Shown here: in pieces, positions 50,661 to 59,071 of the stretch
Position numbering within the stretch: position 1 is the first letter of the stretch
How the letters are laid out: the number at the start of each line of letters is the position of its first letter
The notes under the pieces: generated by a model
What the model saw: the letters and a program-made list of their open reading frames with translations, nothing else
Told to the model about the DNA's origin: nothing
Databases searched by the model: none
Source: Burkholderia sp. BCC0322
Lineage (GTDB): Bacteria > Pseudomonadota > Gammaproteobacteria > Burkholderiales > Burkholderiaceae
Assembly: GCF_902833045.1 (NCBI RefSeq)
Contig: NZ_CADFDU010000009.1
Location: forward strand, 1 to 64,000
Length of the DNA: 64,000 nucleotides
Direction of reading: 5' to 3'
Position numbers and translations under genes: made by a program

Positions 50661-53639
50661 TCACGCTGCGCGACCGAGCATGAACGCCTCGGCACCGCGC
50701 CATTTCTCGACCTGCACCAGGCAGGAATTCGGGCTCATGCTGCTCGTGCCGGCGGTCTGCGGCCGGTCGGGGGTGAGCATGTTCATGCAACCGCCAATCT
50801 CGACTTGCTCGCCGTCGATTTCGATCAGCTGGAATTCGGCGCTCGCCTCGTAGGATTTCACTACGCCGGCGTTCACCAGCGGCGAGACATCGGCCGCACA
50901 GATCACCGCGCCGCGGTCGTTGTGCACCTTGACGAGATCGCGATGGGCAATGCGCCGAATCGCGGCGTCGGCCGGATTGAGCCGCAGCAGCCAGAACCGG
51001 TGCCCGGCAATCAGCGCGCGATGATCGTCGACGCTGTTCACCGCGGAACGCTTGCCGTCGCAATGGGTATGAAAGCTGTAGCGGCTGTGGGTGGCGATCA
51101 ACTGCAGCGGGTAGCGTTGAGCCAGGTCCGAGCGCAGGCCTTCCCACGACGGGATATATCGGTTGAGCGGCGGCCGCTCGGGATTGTCCGCGGTGTGCCG
51201 CTTCAGCAGTTCGGGCACGAACTCGAGCTTGCCGCTCGGCGTCTGCAAGCCCCGGCCAAACTTCTCCGCGAACTGCGACGGTAGCGGATGCGGTTCCGGC
51301 AGATCCTTCTTCCGGTCTTCCGCATACCAGCGCATGTCCACGGGATGGCGAAGCTCGGGCTTTTCGGGCGGCACGACGAAATAGCCCTTGCGGCAGAATT
51401 CGCGCCACGACACGTGATCGGGCAGATCCGACGAATCGAACACGCGCTTGACCCAGTCGAGCTCGCCGCAGCCCTCGGTGAAAACGCCACCCAGGCCCAA
51501 CCGGGTCAGGATGGCGGTGAAGATGTCGTAGTCGGAACGCGATTCGCCCAAGGGCTCGATGCACTTGTGCTGCATCGTCAGCATCCGATGGTTGACCGTG
51601 CCATACCCGTGATGGGCGTAGCCGCCCGAATTCGCCCATTCTCCGATGTCCCAACGTTCCAGCGACGTGCACGCGGGCAGGATGATGTCGGCGAACTGGG
51701 CTTCGCCTTCCATCCAGATCGACTGATTGACGACGAACTCGATGCTCGAGTGCCGGTAGGCCTGCGTCCAGCGTCCGGAATTCGTCACGGTACTGAACGC
51801 GGATCCGCCGTAGCGATAGATCATGTGGATCGGCGAATAGCCGGGCATCGGGTAGGTGAACGGCGCGAACTGGGCTTCCTGCGACATGCCGTCCCACAGA
51901 TAACCGGTGGCATGGCCGTCGAGAATCGCATCGGGCATCTGCTGTCGCGGCACCATCTGCTTGACGGGATTCATGGTCAGGATGTGCGGCATGCGCTGGT
52001 AGTTGTCCACCGCATTGGCCGTCCACGCGAGGTCGCCTGAAATGCCGCCGTCCGCGTAGCCGGGGAAATAGAACTGGAGATCGTGCGGGGCGCCGATTTC
52101 GAGGCAGCCGAAATTCACCCCAGGCTTACCCCAGCCCTGCATGGCCATCATCATGATCATGCAGCGCGCCCATTGCGCGCCGGTCGCGCCGCGGCCCGCG
52201 CCACCGAATCCCGCGCCGGTCATCCCGACGGCGAGATGCACCTTTTTCCTTCCCCACAGGCGCGCAAGGGCGCGGGCGTCCTTGGCCGGCACGCCGGTCT
52301 CGCTCTCCTGCCACTCGGGCGTCTTGGGAATCCCGTCGGTTTCGCCCAGGAGGTAGGCTTTCCAATCGTCGAAACCGGTCGTGCGCGTGGCGACGTAATC
52401 CTGGTCGTACAGGCCCTCGACTGTCCATACATACATGATGGCGGTCGCCAGGGCGGCATCGGTTTGCGGCCGGATCGGGATCCAGCGGCCGCCCAGCAGC
52501 TGGGCGGTCGGATTGCAGTGCGGGTCGATGTGAACGAACTCGATCCCGAGCTCCTTGGCCCACAGGCGGCGCGGCGTTCCCTCGAATCCTGCGTAGGCGC
52601 CGTTGGTACTCTCGGGATCGCACGACCAGAAGACGATCATTTCGGCTTCCTTGAGACCATCCTCGAGGCCGCCATAGCCGGAGGGCACGCCCACACGCAT
52701 CGAGTTGCCGAAATGATGCATGGCGCCCCAGTACCAGCCTTCCCAGCTGTCCGGATTCGCGGCGACCCGGGTGAAGCCGATCAGGTTGGCGAAGCGCGTC
52801 AGCGCGCTGAGGTAGTAGCCCACGTTGCCCCACTGGTGGTGGGACGACATCGGGAACGTGATGGAACCGGGGCCGTGAACGCGCTTTTGCCGGTTGATCT
52901 CGTTGGCGACGATGTCCAGCGCCTCGTCCCAGCTGATACGTACATAGCCGGACTTGCCGCGGTTCTGCGGATTGCGCTCGCCGTCAGGGTCGAAGTCGAC
53001 TCGTTTCATCGGGTGAAGGATGCGCTTGTCGGAGTAGACCAGCGACTTGAGCGTCAACGCGTGGGGCGCGACCAGGCCGCGCCGTGGCGGGCTGAAGCGG
53101 CGTCCGCGTGCCTCGATCACCCAGCTTGGCGCATCCGTATCGTCCAGCTCGATGGGGGTCACGCGGACGATGCGGCCATCCTTGACGTAGACGAACAGAG
53201 GCCCGCCGTTGGTACACGTGGTGTAGCGCCGGGTGCCGTCGCGCATGGGGGTGCCCATCGGCTGGCCGACGGTGCGCATCATGCTCAGGGTTTGCATGAA
53301 CCAGACCAGCAGTGCGTCGTCGCCGTCGGTGACCACCTTGAAGTTCTTGGCGGCGTGGACGATTTCGCCCTGGTCCGGGCTGGGTGAAAGAAACTTCAGC
53401 GCGGTCGCGACATCCTTGAAGGCCATGCGGACGTCGGGCTGCAGGTGCTTGCCGGCGCGTGACCGGATGCGGCCATTCCTGATCTCGATGGCGCGGCCGA
53501 TGCTTTGATCCATGAGCCCGATCCACGCGACGAGATTGCGCTCCTCGAGACGTTCCCGGTAGGCGGGGAAGCGGCGGGCCGTCAGGTCCAGAACCTTGGG
53601 CAACGCAAATAGAATGGTCTTGAGAACCTGTCGTTTCAT
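50661..53639 (-). CDS. AthL-like molybdopterin oxidoreductase with N-terminal SCP2-like domain
   Basis: 992 aa from MKRQVLKTIL, cytoplasmic (no Tat signal). Residues about 35-125 (QSIGRAIEIRNGRIRSRAG to KNFKVVTDGDDALLVWF) resemble an SCP2 sterol-carrier domain. From about 140 the protein is a DMSO-reductase-family catalytic subunit closest to pyrogallol-phloroglucinol transhydroxylase large subunit. His267 (SSHHQWGN) and Asp297-Ser298-Trp299 (NPDSWEGW) match AthL His144, Asp174, Ser175 (molybdenum ligand) and Trp176 with identical spacing; FYFPGYADGGISGD follows at 523-536. There is no N-terminal Fe-S motif, as in AthL. The small subunit gene follows 10 bases downstream. Typical AthL is about 875 aa, so the extra N-terminal domain explains the length. 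Substrate unknown. Confidence 0.88.
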   Translation of the reverse strand: MKRQVLKTILFALPKVLDLTARRFPAYRERLEERNLVAWIGLMDQSIGRAIEIRNGRIRSRAGKHLQPDVRMAFKDVATALKFLSPSPDQGEIVHAAKNFKVVTDGDDALLVWFMQTLSMMRTVGQPMGTPMRDGTRRYTTCTNGGPLFVYVKDGRIVRVTPIELDDTDAPSWVIEARGRRFSPPRRGLVAPHALTLKSLVYSDKRILHPMKRVDFDPDGERNPQNRGKSGYVRISWDEALDIVANEINRQKRVHGPGSITFPMSSHHQWGNVGYYLSALTRFANLIGFTRVAANPDSWEGWYWGAMHHFGNSMRVGVPSGYGGLEDGLKEAEMIVFWSCDPESTNGAYAGFEGTPRRLWAKELGIEFVHIDPHCNPTAQLLGGRWIPIRPQTDAALATAIMYVWTVEGLYDQDYVATRTTGFDDWKAYLLGETDGIPKTPEWQESETGVPAKDARALARLWGRKKVHLAVGMTGAGFGGAGRGATGAQWARCMIMMMAMQGWGKPGVNFGCLEIGAPHDLQFYFPGYADGGISGDLAWTANAVDNYQRMPHILTMNPVKQMVPRQQMPDAILDGHATGYLWDGMSQEAQFAPFTYPMPGYSPIHMIYRYGGSAFSTVTNSGRWTQAYRHSSIEFVVNQSIWMEGEAQFADIILPACTSLERWDIGEWANSGGYAHHGYGTVNHRMLTMQHKCIEPLGESRSDYDIFTAILTRLGLGGVFTEGCGELDWVKRVFDSSDLPDHVSWREFCRKGYFVVPPEKPELRHPVDMRWYAEDRKKDLPEPHPLPSQFAEKFGRGLQTPSGKLEFVPELLKRHTADNPERPPLNRYIPSWEGLRSDLAQRYPLQLIATHSRYSFHTHCDGKRSAVNSVDDHRALIAGHRFWLLRLNPADAAIRRIAHRDLVKVHNDRGAVICAADVSPLVNAGVVKSYEASAEFQLIEIDGEQVEIGGCMNMLTPDRPQTAGTSSMSPNSCLVQVEKWRGAEAFMLGRAA

Positions 53640-53692
53640 CGTTCGATCCAATGTGTTGCTTCGATGCGGGGGTTGGCATCCGGGCGTCCCCG

Positions 53693-54430
53693 TCAGAACG
53701 TATAGGCGACGTTCAGGAACACGCTGAGGGGATTGAGCCGGAGCATCGATCTGGAAACGATCGGCGTGCCCGTCGCGGTCTGTCCGTATAACGTGAGGTG
53801 GGTTTTCACGGGCATGTAGTTGACGGAGGCCCCGACTGACCAGTGTCTTGTCAGCGCGTAATTCGCGCCGATCTCGAACACGGGATTCCACGACGCGCTG
53901 AGCGTCGCTCGTGCCGAGCCGCCCGGCCCGAAGCTGTCGGAGATGAACTGGCTGTTGGTTGCCCGAACCTGCGTGAACCACGTGTAGTTCGCGCCGATGC
54001 CCAGGTACGGACGGAATTTCGATGCGGCTGAAAACAGGTGGTAGCGAAGTTCGATGGCGGGCGGCATCGGCCGTGTCGTGCCGAGCGTGCCGTACTTCTG
54101 CAACGTCCCGTCGCCGATCAGATTGACTTTCAGCGGCATGCCCAACAGCATGGCGACACCCAGGTGGTCGGTGATGTAGTACTCGGTGGTTATTCCGAGC
54201 GTATCCGTCGAACTGGCATGTGCGCCGGTGCCGGCCAGTTGCTGATTCACCGTCATGCCGCCCACGCTCTGCACGGTCAGGGGCGTTGCGTCGCCCTGTG
54301 GGGCAATGTGCAGCCATCCTGCCGATGTCGTAATGCTGCCTGCCGTCTGCGCATCGGCATGGTCGGCAAGCGAGGCCGAGCAGATACAAACCGCCGCGCC
54401 TGCGAAACGCATCGTTCGCCTGAACTTCAT
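53693..54430 (-). CDS. OmpW/AlkL-family outer-membrane protein
   Basis: 245 aa. Signal peptide (FRRTMRFAGAAVCICSASLADHADA), then an eight-strand beta-barrel pattern: GITTEYYITDHLGVAMLLGMPLK, ELRYHLFSAASKFRPYLGIGANYTWF, PVFEIGANYALTRHWSVGASVNYMPVKT and a C-terminal Phe (NVAYTF). AlkL-type members admit hydrophobic compounds. Between the ligase gene and the molybdenum enzyme in one operon (53 bases before the latter). GGAG 8 bases before the ATG. Confidence 0.9.
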   Translation of the reverse strand: MKFRRTMRFAGAAVCICSASLADHADAQTAGSITTSAGWLHIAPQGDATPLTVQSVGGMTVNQQLAGTGAHASSTDTLGITTEYYITDHLGVAMLLGMPLKVNLIGDGTLQKYGTLGTTRPMPPAIELRYHLFSAASKFRPYLGIGANYTWFTQVRATNSQFISDSFGPGGSARATLSASWNPVFEIGANYALTRHWSVGASVNYMPVKTHLTLYGQTATGTPIVSRSMLRLNPLSVFLNVAYTF

Positions 54431-54569
54431 CTCGTGTCTCCTCTGTCTCGATCCATTTCATGAATGACAACTAATCTGGATACCTTATTGAATGCGGCGG
54501 CCTGCTTTCGATGTAGGTGTTATGCAGGCTAGCCGTGCTGCTCCATCGCCGCGGTTCTGTAGCGCTCGG

Positions 54570-56540
54570 TCAAGGCGACCTTATTGGCCGCGCGGCGATC
54601 GAGATCGAGAACGCAAACGGAAAGCGCCCCAGCACCAGTCGGGCCGCGGGCTCGAGCCCGGCGTCGCTCAACTCGACCGACACCGACATTCCGCCCGATT
54701 CGTTGGTCGTGACGTCGATCGATGCACCGGGGGCGCCGCCCTGCGCCAACGCTTCGCGGAGCGCGTCACGCGTCTCGCGGCGCTTGAGTTCCGGTTTGAA
54801 GATCTTGCCGACGCCCGTGAGCGGGATCGCTTCGACGATTCGGACGTGCTTGGGCAGCGCGGCGCGTTCAGTGATCTCCAGTTGCATGAACGCTGCCAGA
54901 TCGTGCTCGGTCGCGCTCATACCCGGCTTGAGCTGAACGTATGCGACCGGCAGCTCGCCGGCATGCGCGTCGGGGCGCCCGATTGCCGCGGCGATCTGGA
55001 CCGCCGGATGTCGATGAAGCGGTTCCTCGATCGCCGCGGGGTCGATATTGTGCCCGCCGCGGATGATCAACTCCTTCTTGCGGCCGGTCAGCCAAAAGTA
55101 ACCGTCGACATCGCAGCGGCCGAGGTCGCCGGTGTTGAGCCAGCGCTTGCCGTCGCCGAGATCGAGCCACAGGGCCCTGTTCTGATCGGGGCGCGTATAG
55201 CCGGTGAAAACGTTCGGCCCCGAGATGACGAGCAGCCCGTCCTCGTTCACCGCGCAATCGCGCAGATACCGTCCCGCATCGTCCACCACGACCGCCTTCA
55301 TCGCCTGGAACGGGATGCGCAGCCCGATCGATCCCAGCCGACGCTCGCCGTTCGGCGGGTTGACGCTACTCACGCACGTGCCTTCGGTCAGGCCGTAGCC
55401 TTCGAGAATCCGGATGCCGGTTTTTTCCTGGAAGGCCCTGAAGACGCCGACCGGCATCGGCGCCGCACCGCACAGGCCGTATTCGAGCGAGTCGATGGCA
55501 TGGCCGTCGGCGGGAATGTCGAGCAGCGACGCATAGAGTGTCGGGACGCCGCTGAAGAAATTGATGCGATGATGTTCGACGATTTCCCAGAAACGCTTGA
55601 CGACACCGTCGCCCCGGTAACCCTGCGGTGTGCCGAGCACGACATGGGCGCCGCGCGAGAACGGCAGCAGGCCGGTCACCATCGCCGCATTGACGTGAAA
55701 GAGCGGCAATCCGCAGAAGGTCGTCTTGCCGGGGCCGATGCTGTCGCCGAGAAACCGGCCGGCGCTCCATGCATTCGCGACCTCGTTGCCGTGGCTGCGC
55801 ATCGCGATTTTCGGCAACCCGGTGGTGCCGCCGGTACAGAAGAACGACGACATGTCGCCGGGTTGAAAGCGGCGCGCGTTGTCGAGCGCCGTACCCGATT
55901 CCCGCGCGATCGCCGTACCGAAGTCGTGAATCTGGATAGGTGCGGGCACCGCGCCGCGCAAACCGTCGTCGCCGTGCAGCTTCGTGCACGCGTCACGCTG
56001 GAGCGTTCGGGCAGCGGATTGCGCCGCGCCCCGCACGCGATCGGCCGGGTTGACCAGCACGAGATGCCGCAGCGACTCGACCCGGTGAAGGATGGCCGCG
56101 ACTTTCTGCCAGAGATCGGTGCCGGGAAATGGCGCGAGCGTCACGAGTACGCTCGCACCGGCGGCATCGAGCAGATTGCCTATCGCCTCGCTTTCGAGCA
56201 GCGGATTGATCGCGCAGACGATGCCGGCCGCCTGCCCGCCCCAGATCACGAAATGCGTTTCGGGAAGATTGGGCAGCACATAGGCGATCACCGAATCCGA
56301 ACTCACGCCGAGGCGCGTGAACAGGTTGGCCGTGCGCGTGATGTCGCTAACCAGCTCGCGATAGGTCCAGCGCTCGGCGTCGCGGTGCGCGTCGGCGCTC
56401 GGAAAGAAGGAGAGCGCGGGGGCGGACGGATCGATGGCCGCACCGGCGCAAATCATCTCGTACGTGCTGGCAGGGAGGTCCGCCGGCAGGCCCTGCGCCT
56501 CGATCGCCAGCACGTCGTCCCGGGTCGCGATGCCGTTCAT
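54570..56540 (-). CDS. AMP-forming acyl-CoA ligase
   Basis: 656 aa from MNGIATRDDV; the start overlaps the FAA-hydrolase stop (ATGA). ATP motif FCTGGTTGLPKIAMRSH at about 234-250, LEGYGLTEGTC, LNTGDLGRCDVDGYFWLTGRKKELIIRGGHNIDP, and the C-terminal TGVGKIFKPELKR with the acylation Lys. It would activate a carboxylic acid, perhaps the ring-cleavage product or a side-chain acid, to the CoA thioester. An extra ~90-residue tail follows the standard C-terminus. Confidence 0.9.
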   Translation of the reverse strand: MNGIATRDDVLAIEAQGLPADLPASTYEMICAGAAIDPSAPALSFFPSADAHRDAERWTYRELVSDITRTANLFTRLGVSSDSVIAYVLPNLPETHFVIWGGQAAGIVCAINPLLESEAIGNLLDAAGASVLVTLAPFPGTDLWQKVAAILHRVESLRHLVLVNPADRVRGAAQSAARTLQRDACTKLHGDDGLRGAVPAPIQIHDFGTAIARESGTALDNARRFQPGDMSSFFCTGGTTGLPKIAMRSHGNEVANAWSAGRFLGDSIGPGKTTFCGLPLFHVNAAMVTGLLPFSRGAHVVLGTPQGYRGDGVVKRFWEIVEHHRINFFSGVPTLYASLLDIPADGHAIDSLEYGLCGAAPMPVGVFRAFQEKTGIRILEGYGLTEGTCVSSVNPPNGERRLGSIGLRIPFQAMKAVVVDDAGRYLRDCAVNEDGLLVISGPNVFTGYTRPDQNRALWLDLGDGKRWLNTGDLGRCDVDGYFWLTGRKKELIIRGGHNIDPAAIEEPLHRHPAVQIAAAIGRPDAHAGELPVAYVQLKPGMSATEHDLAAFMQLEITERAALPKHVRIVEAIPLTGVGKIFKPELKRRETRDALREALAQGGAPGASIDVTTNESGGMSVSVELSDAGLEPAARLVLGRFPFAFSISIAARPIRSP

Positions 56541-57493
56541 GCCGCTTCGTCCACGATCTCGTTGCGTTGCACGCCCAGGTCGATCGTTCCGTCGCGGCTC
56601 GCGATCCGGGCTTCGACGATGTCTCCGGCCTTCAGGTACTGCGCGCGTCCCGCCTGCACCTTCATGAACATCTTCCACTTCACGGATTCGGGAAACAGCG
56701 CGACGGCCCGCTGCTTGAGCGGCGACGGGATGCTGAGTGCGCAGCCGGCCGGCGTGCCGGTCGCGAGCAGGTCGCCGGCGTGAAGGTCGTGCACGCCCGA
56801 CAGCTCGGTCAACGTCTCTGCCGGGCCGTAGACGAGGTTCGATGTCGAATCCTGCTGACGCACCGCGCCGTTGACGGTCAACGTCAGGTCGAGCGCCTTC
56901 AGCTTCGGGAAGTCACGCCGTTCGAGCAGGCACAGATACGGGCCGACCGGGCCGAACGTCCGGAAGCTCTTGCCCTTGTAGAACTGCATCTGCGGGATCT
57001 GGACATCGCGCGCGGAATAGTCGTTGACGATCACGGTGCCGGCGACGTAGTCGTGCAGGTTCGCGTCCGTGATCTGCCGGCGAGACGTGATGTCGCGTTT
57101 GAGAATGAGGCCGAGCTCGATTTCGTAGTCGAGAAACCGGACGTGCCGCGGTTTCACGACCGGCGAGTCGGCGGCGACGATGCAACTCGTCGCCTTCGTG
57201 AAGATCATGTTGAACTTTTTCGCGTCCGGATCCATGCCCGACTCGATCATGTGCCGGCGATAATTCGCGCCCTGGCAAACGAATTGCTGGTTGGCCGTTA
57301 CCGGGGGCAGCCATTCCACATCGGTCTCGGGAATCGTCGGCCCGTCGAGCGCGACGAGCCGCTCGACCGGATTCGCCGCGAGAAAGCGCGCGGTCGTTTC
57401 GAAGTCGCCGGGAATCGGCGTGACGGCACCGTTGGCGACCACGCCCCATTGGGCGCGGCCGTTATGCCGGAAGTGCAGGACTAGCAGTGACAT
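56537..57493 (-). CDS. Fumarylacetoacetate hydrolase-family protein
   Basis: 318 aa. FAH core: QGANYRRHMIESG, metal-binding acidic residues in FLDYEIELGLIL, NDYSARDVQIPQMQFYKGKSFRTFGPVGP, and DLLATGTPAGCAL. Members split C-C bonds in acylpyruvates or hydrate/decarboxylate ring-cleavage products. It follows the extradiol-type dioxygenase gene (37 bases) and couples to the ligase, consistent with processing a ring-cleavage product. Confidence 0.92.
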   Translation of the reverse strand: MSLLVLHFRHNGRAQWGVVANGAVTPIPGDFETTARFLAANPVERLVALDGPTIPETDVEWLPPVTANQQFVCQGANYRRHMIESGMDPDAKKFNMIFTKATSCIVAADSPVVKPRHVRFLDYEIELGLILKRDITSRRQITDANLHDYVAGTVIVNDYSARDVQIPQMQFYKGKSFRTFGPVGPYLCLLERRDFPKLKALDLTLTVNGAVRQQDSTSNLVYGPAETLTELSGVHDLHAGDLLATGTPAGCALSIPSPLKQRAVALFPESVKWKMFMKVQAGRAQYLKAGDIVEARIASRDGTIDLGVQRNEIVDEAA

Positions 57494-57530
57494 GAATCGG
57501 TCTCTCGTGAGTCGAACAGGCGGTAGGGGG

Positions 57531-58601
57531 TCAGGCGAACAGCTTCGCCAGGGTCAGCAGCTTGCTCAGCGTCAGGTCGGGGCTGCGGCGCAGGTTGCGA
57601 AACAGCGCCGCGACGCTCGACGGCGTGAAGCGGGGCTTCGTGAAGCTGCGCGGCATCGTCGGGCCCCACTGCGCCATCGCTTCGCGGCTGACCGCGTGCA
57701 CGCCCGTCGGCTCGTCGGCCGTGAACAGGTCGCCGTCGCAATAGTGTTCGTGCTTGTCGCCCCACGGGTCCTGCCAGTAGTCGAAGATCTGGCTGCCGAG
57801 AATGTGCCGGCCGATGCCCCACGCATGGGTCCACCCGCTGTCGCGAAGCATGCGCTGGCCCATGCCGACGGCATCGGCGTCGACCAGTTCGTACGCGCTA
57901 TGGCTATAAGTCGGCACGAATCCCTGGGCGAGCGCGAGCGTATGGTGATCGGCCGGCCTGTCGCCCAGATCGAGCCGCAGGAATGCGACCGCAGGGGAGC
58001 CGTCCGGCAGCACCTGGACATCGCTCGGGATGAACCCGAAATGCTGCGTGTACCACGCGCAGGTTTCCTGGTAGTCGGCGAGCTCGAGCACGACGTGCCC
58101 GAGCCGGATGACCTCGGGTGCGCTCGCCGGCGGCCGCTGCGTCTCGTTGATCCGCACGGGCGCGTCGACCGAGTTGAACCGGAGCGCGGCGCGATGCGGC
58201 AGCAAGCCGGCCGATGTCTGGCCCGCGATCGCGTCGACCCGAAAGCCGGACGGATCGGTGAGGCGCACCCGGTGGCCGCCACCGGGCCAGTCCGATGCCT
58301 CGACTTTCGACGCGCCCGGGATGCTGGCGAGGGCTTCCAGATCGGCCCGGCTGTCGACCCGCAATCCGAAGCCGACGAAGCGGGCCTGCCGCGCGTGGCG
58401 AACCACATAACAGAAGGGTGCGGCGCCCGTGCCGCGCAGCAACAACTGCGTGTCGTCCCGCAGCACGGTTCGCAGACCGAAGTCGTTGAGAAAGTGCTCG
58501 GCCTCGTCGAGGTCCGGACGATCGAAGATCAGATAGGCGAGCGCCGATGCCTTCGTTGTGGGGCGAGGGTGTCGCGCCGGCTGTGGGGTAGTCAGTTTCA
58601 T
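57531..58601 (-). CDS. VOC-family extradiol-type dioxygenase
   Basis: 356 aa with two VOC modules (about 20-135 and 165-300). Type-I extradiol iron ligands are visible: His in LGHVVLEL, His in DHHTLAL and Glu in GDKHEHYCDGD, with the expected Tyr in FDYWQDPWG. It most likely cleaves a catechol- or polyhydroxybenzene-type ring next to its hydroxyls. The C-terminal ~50 residues are an extension. No strong ribosome site; a possible small upstream ORF ends 12 bases before it. Confidence 0.85.
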   Translation of the reverse strand: MKLTTPQPARHPRPTTKASALAYLIFDRPDLDEAEHFLNDFGLRTVLRDDTQLLLRGTGAAPFCYVVRHARQARFVGFGLRVDSRADLEALASIPGASKVEASDWPGGGHRVRLTDPSGFRVDAIAGQTSAGLLPHRAALRFNSVDAPVRINETQRPPASAPEVIRLGHVVLELADYQETCAWYTQHFGFIPSDVQVLPDGSPAVAFLRLDLGDRPADHHTLALAQGFVPTYSHSAYELVDADAVGMGQRMLRDSGWTHAWGIGRHILGSQIFDYWQDPWGDKHEHYCDGDLFTADEPTGVHAVSREAMAQWGPTMPRSFTKPRFTPSSVAALFRNLRRSPDLTLSKLLTLAKLFA

Positions 58602-58613
58602 CGCGGATGACGG

Positions 58614-58934
58614 TCAGGCAGGTCGAATGGCAATCACGAAGGCAGGCGCCGTCGCATCGAGGGGCTTCGCGCGCGACCGCCGACATGCAATCGCACCGTC
58701 GCGCGGCACGACTCGCTGGCCCATGAATATCGCGCGGTCGATCGGCGATTTCGCATGGGGGCGGCGCGCTTCGTCGTGAGTACCGCGACTGGCCGGCAAA
58801 TGACCCGTTGCGGCGCCGGCCGGCCCGGATCCCGGGATCGGTACGCCGAGCGCCGAACGCAATCCGCGCTCGGGCGACAAGGGCAGGTTGCCGTGAATGG
58901 GCGCGCTGGCGCCCGTGTGCAGATGTGTCTCCAC
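58614..58934 (-). CDS. Possible small leader protein of the aromatic operon
   Basis: 106 aa from a GTG with GGAG 6 bases upstream; ends 12 bases before the dioxygenase start. No domain recognised and the composition is Arg/Pro/Ala-rich as in non-coding GC-rich frames. Its place in the ~390-nt leader of the operon is the main reason to record it. Confidence 0.3.
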   Translation of the reverse strand: METHLHTGASAPIHGNLPLSPERGLRSALGVPIPGSGPAGAATGHLPASRGTHDEARRPHAKSPIDRAIFMGQRVVPRDGAIACRRSRAKPLDATAPAFVIAIRPA

Positions 58935-58993
58935 CGTTTCTCCATTCGTCTTTCGATGGGTTCTAGAGGCCTCGTATCGCTGCCTTTAGTGAC

Positions 58994-59022
58994 ATTAAAG
59001 TCATAGATGATGACTTTGTCAA
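58994..59022 (-). promoter_or_regulatory. Promoter of the transhydroxylase operon
   Basis: On the minus strand TTGACA (59022-59017), exactly 17 bases, TTTAAT (58999-58994): 6/6 and 5/6 matches to sigma-70. The operator palindrome fills its spacer. Confidence 0.75.
58997..59017. promoter_or_regulatory. TetR operator in the divergent region
   Basis: Perfect 8-bp arms AAAGTCAT (58997-59004) and ATGACTTT (59010-59017) with AGATG between. TGAC/GTCA half-sites repeat outwards (58990-58993, 59018-59021). It lies between -35 and -10 of the operon promoter and next to the divergent TetR promoter. Confidence 0.8.
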
Positions 59023-59044
59023 TGTAGACATTTGAATCTATACT
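59016..59044 (+). promoter_or_regulatory. Promoter of the divergent TetR gene
   Basis: TTGTCA (59016-59021), 17 bases, TATACT (59039-59044). The -35 shares bases with the operator and with the opposing promoter's -35. Confidence 0.65.
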
Positions 59045-59071
59045 TGGGCACGAACAAGAATCGGAAACGTC

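Noticed and set aside
53640-54470. Upstream extension of the molybdenum-enzyme frame
   Set aside because: It overlaps the OmpW gene in another frame and is not protein-like; the ATG at 53639 begins the recognisable sequence.
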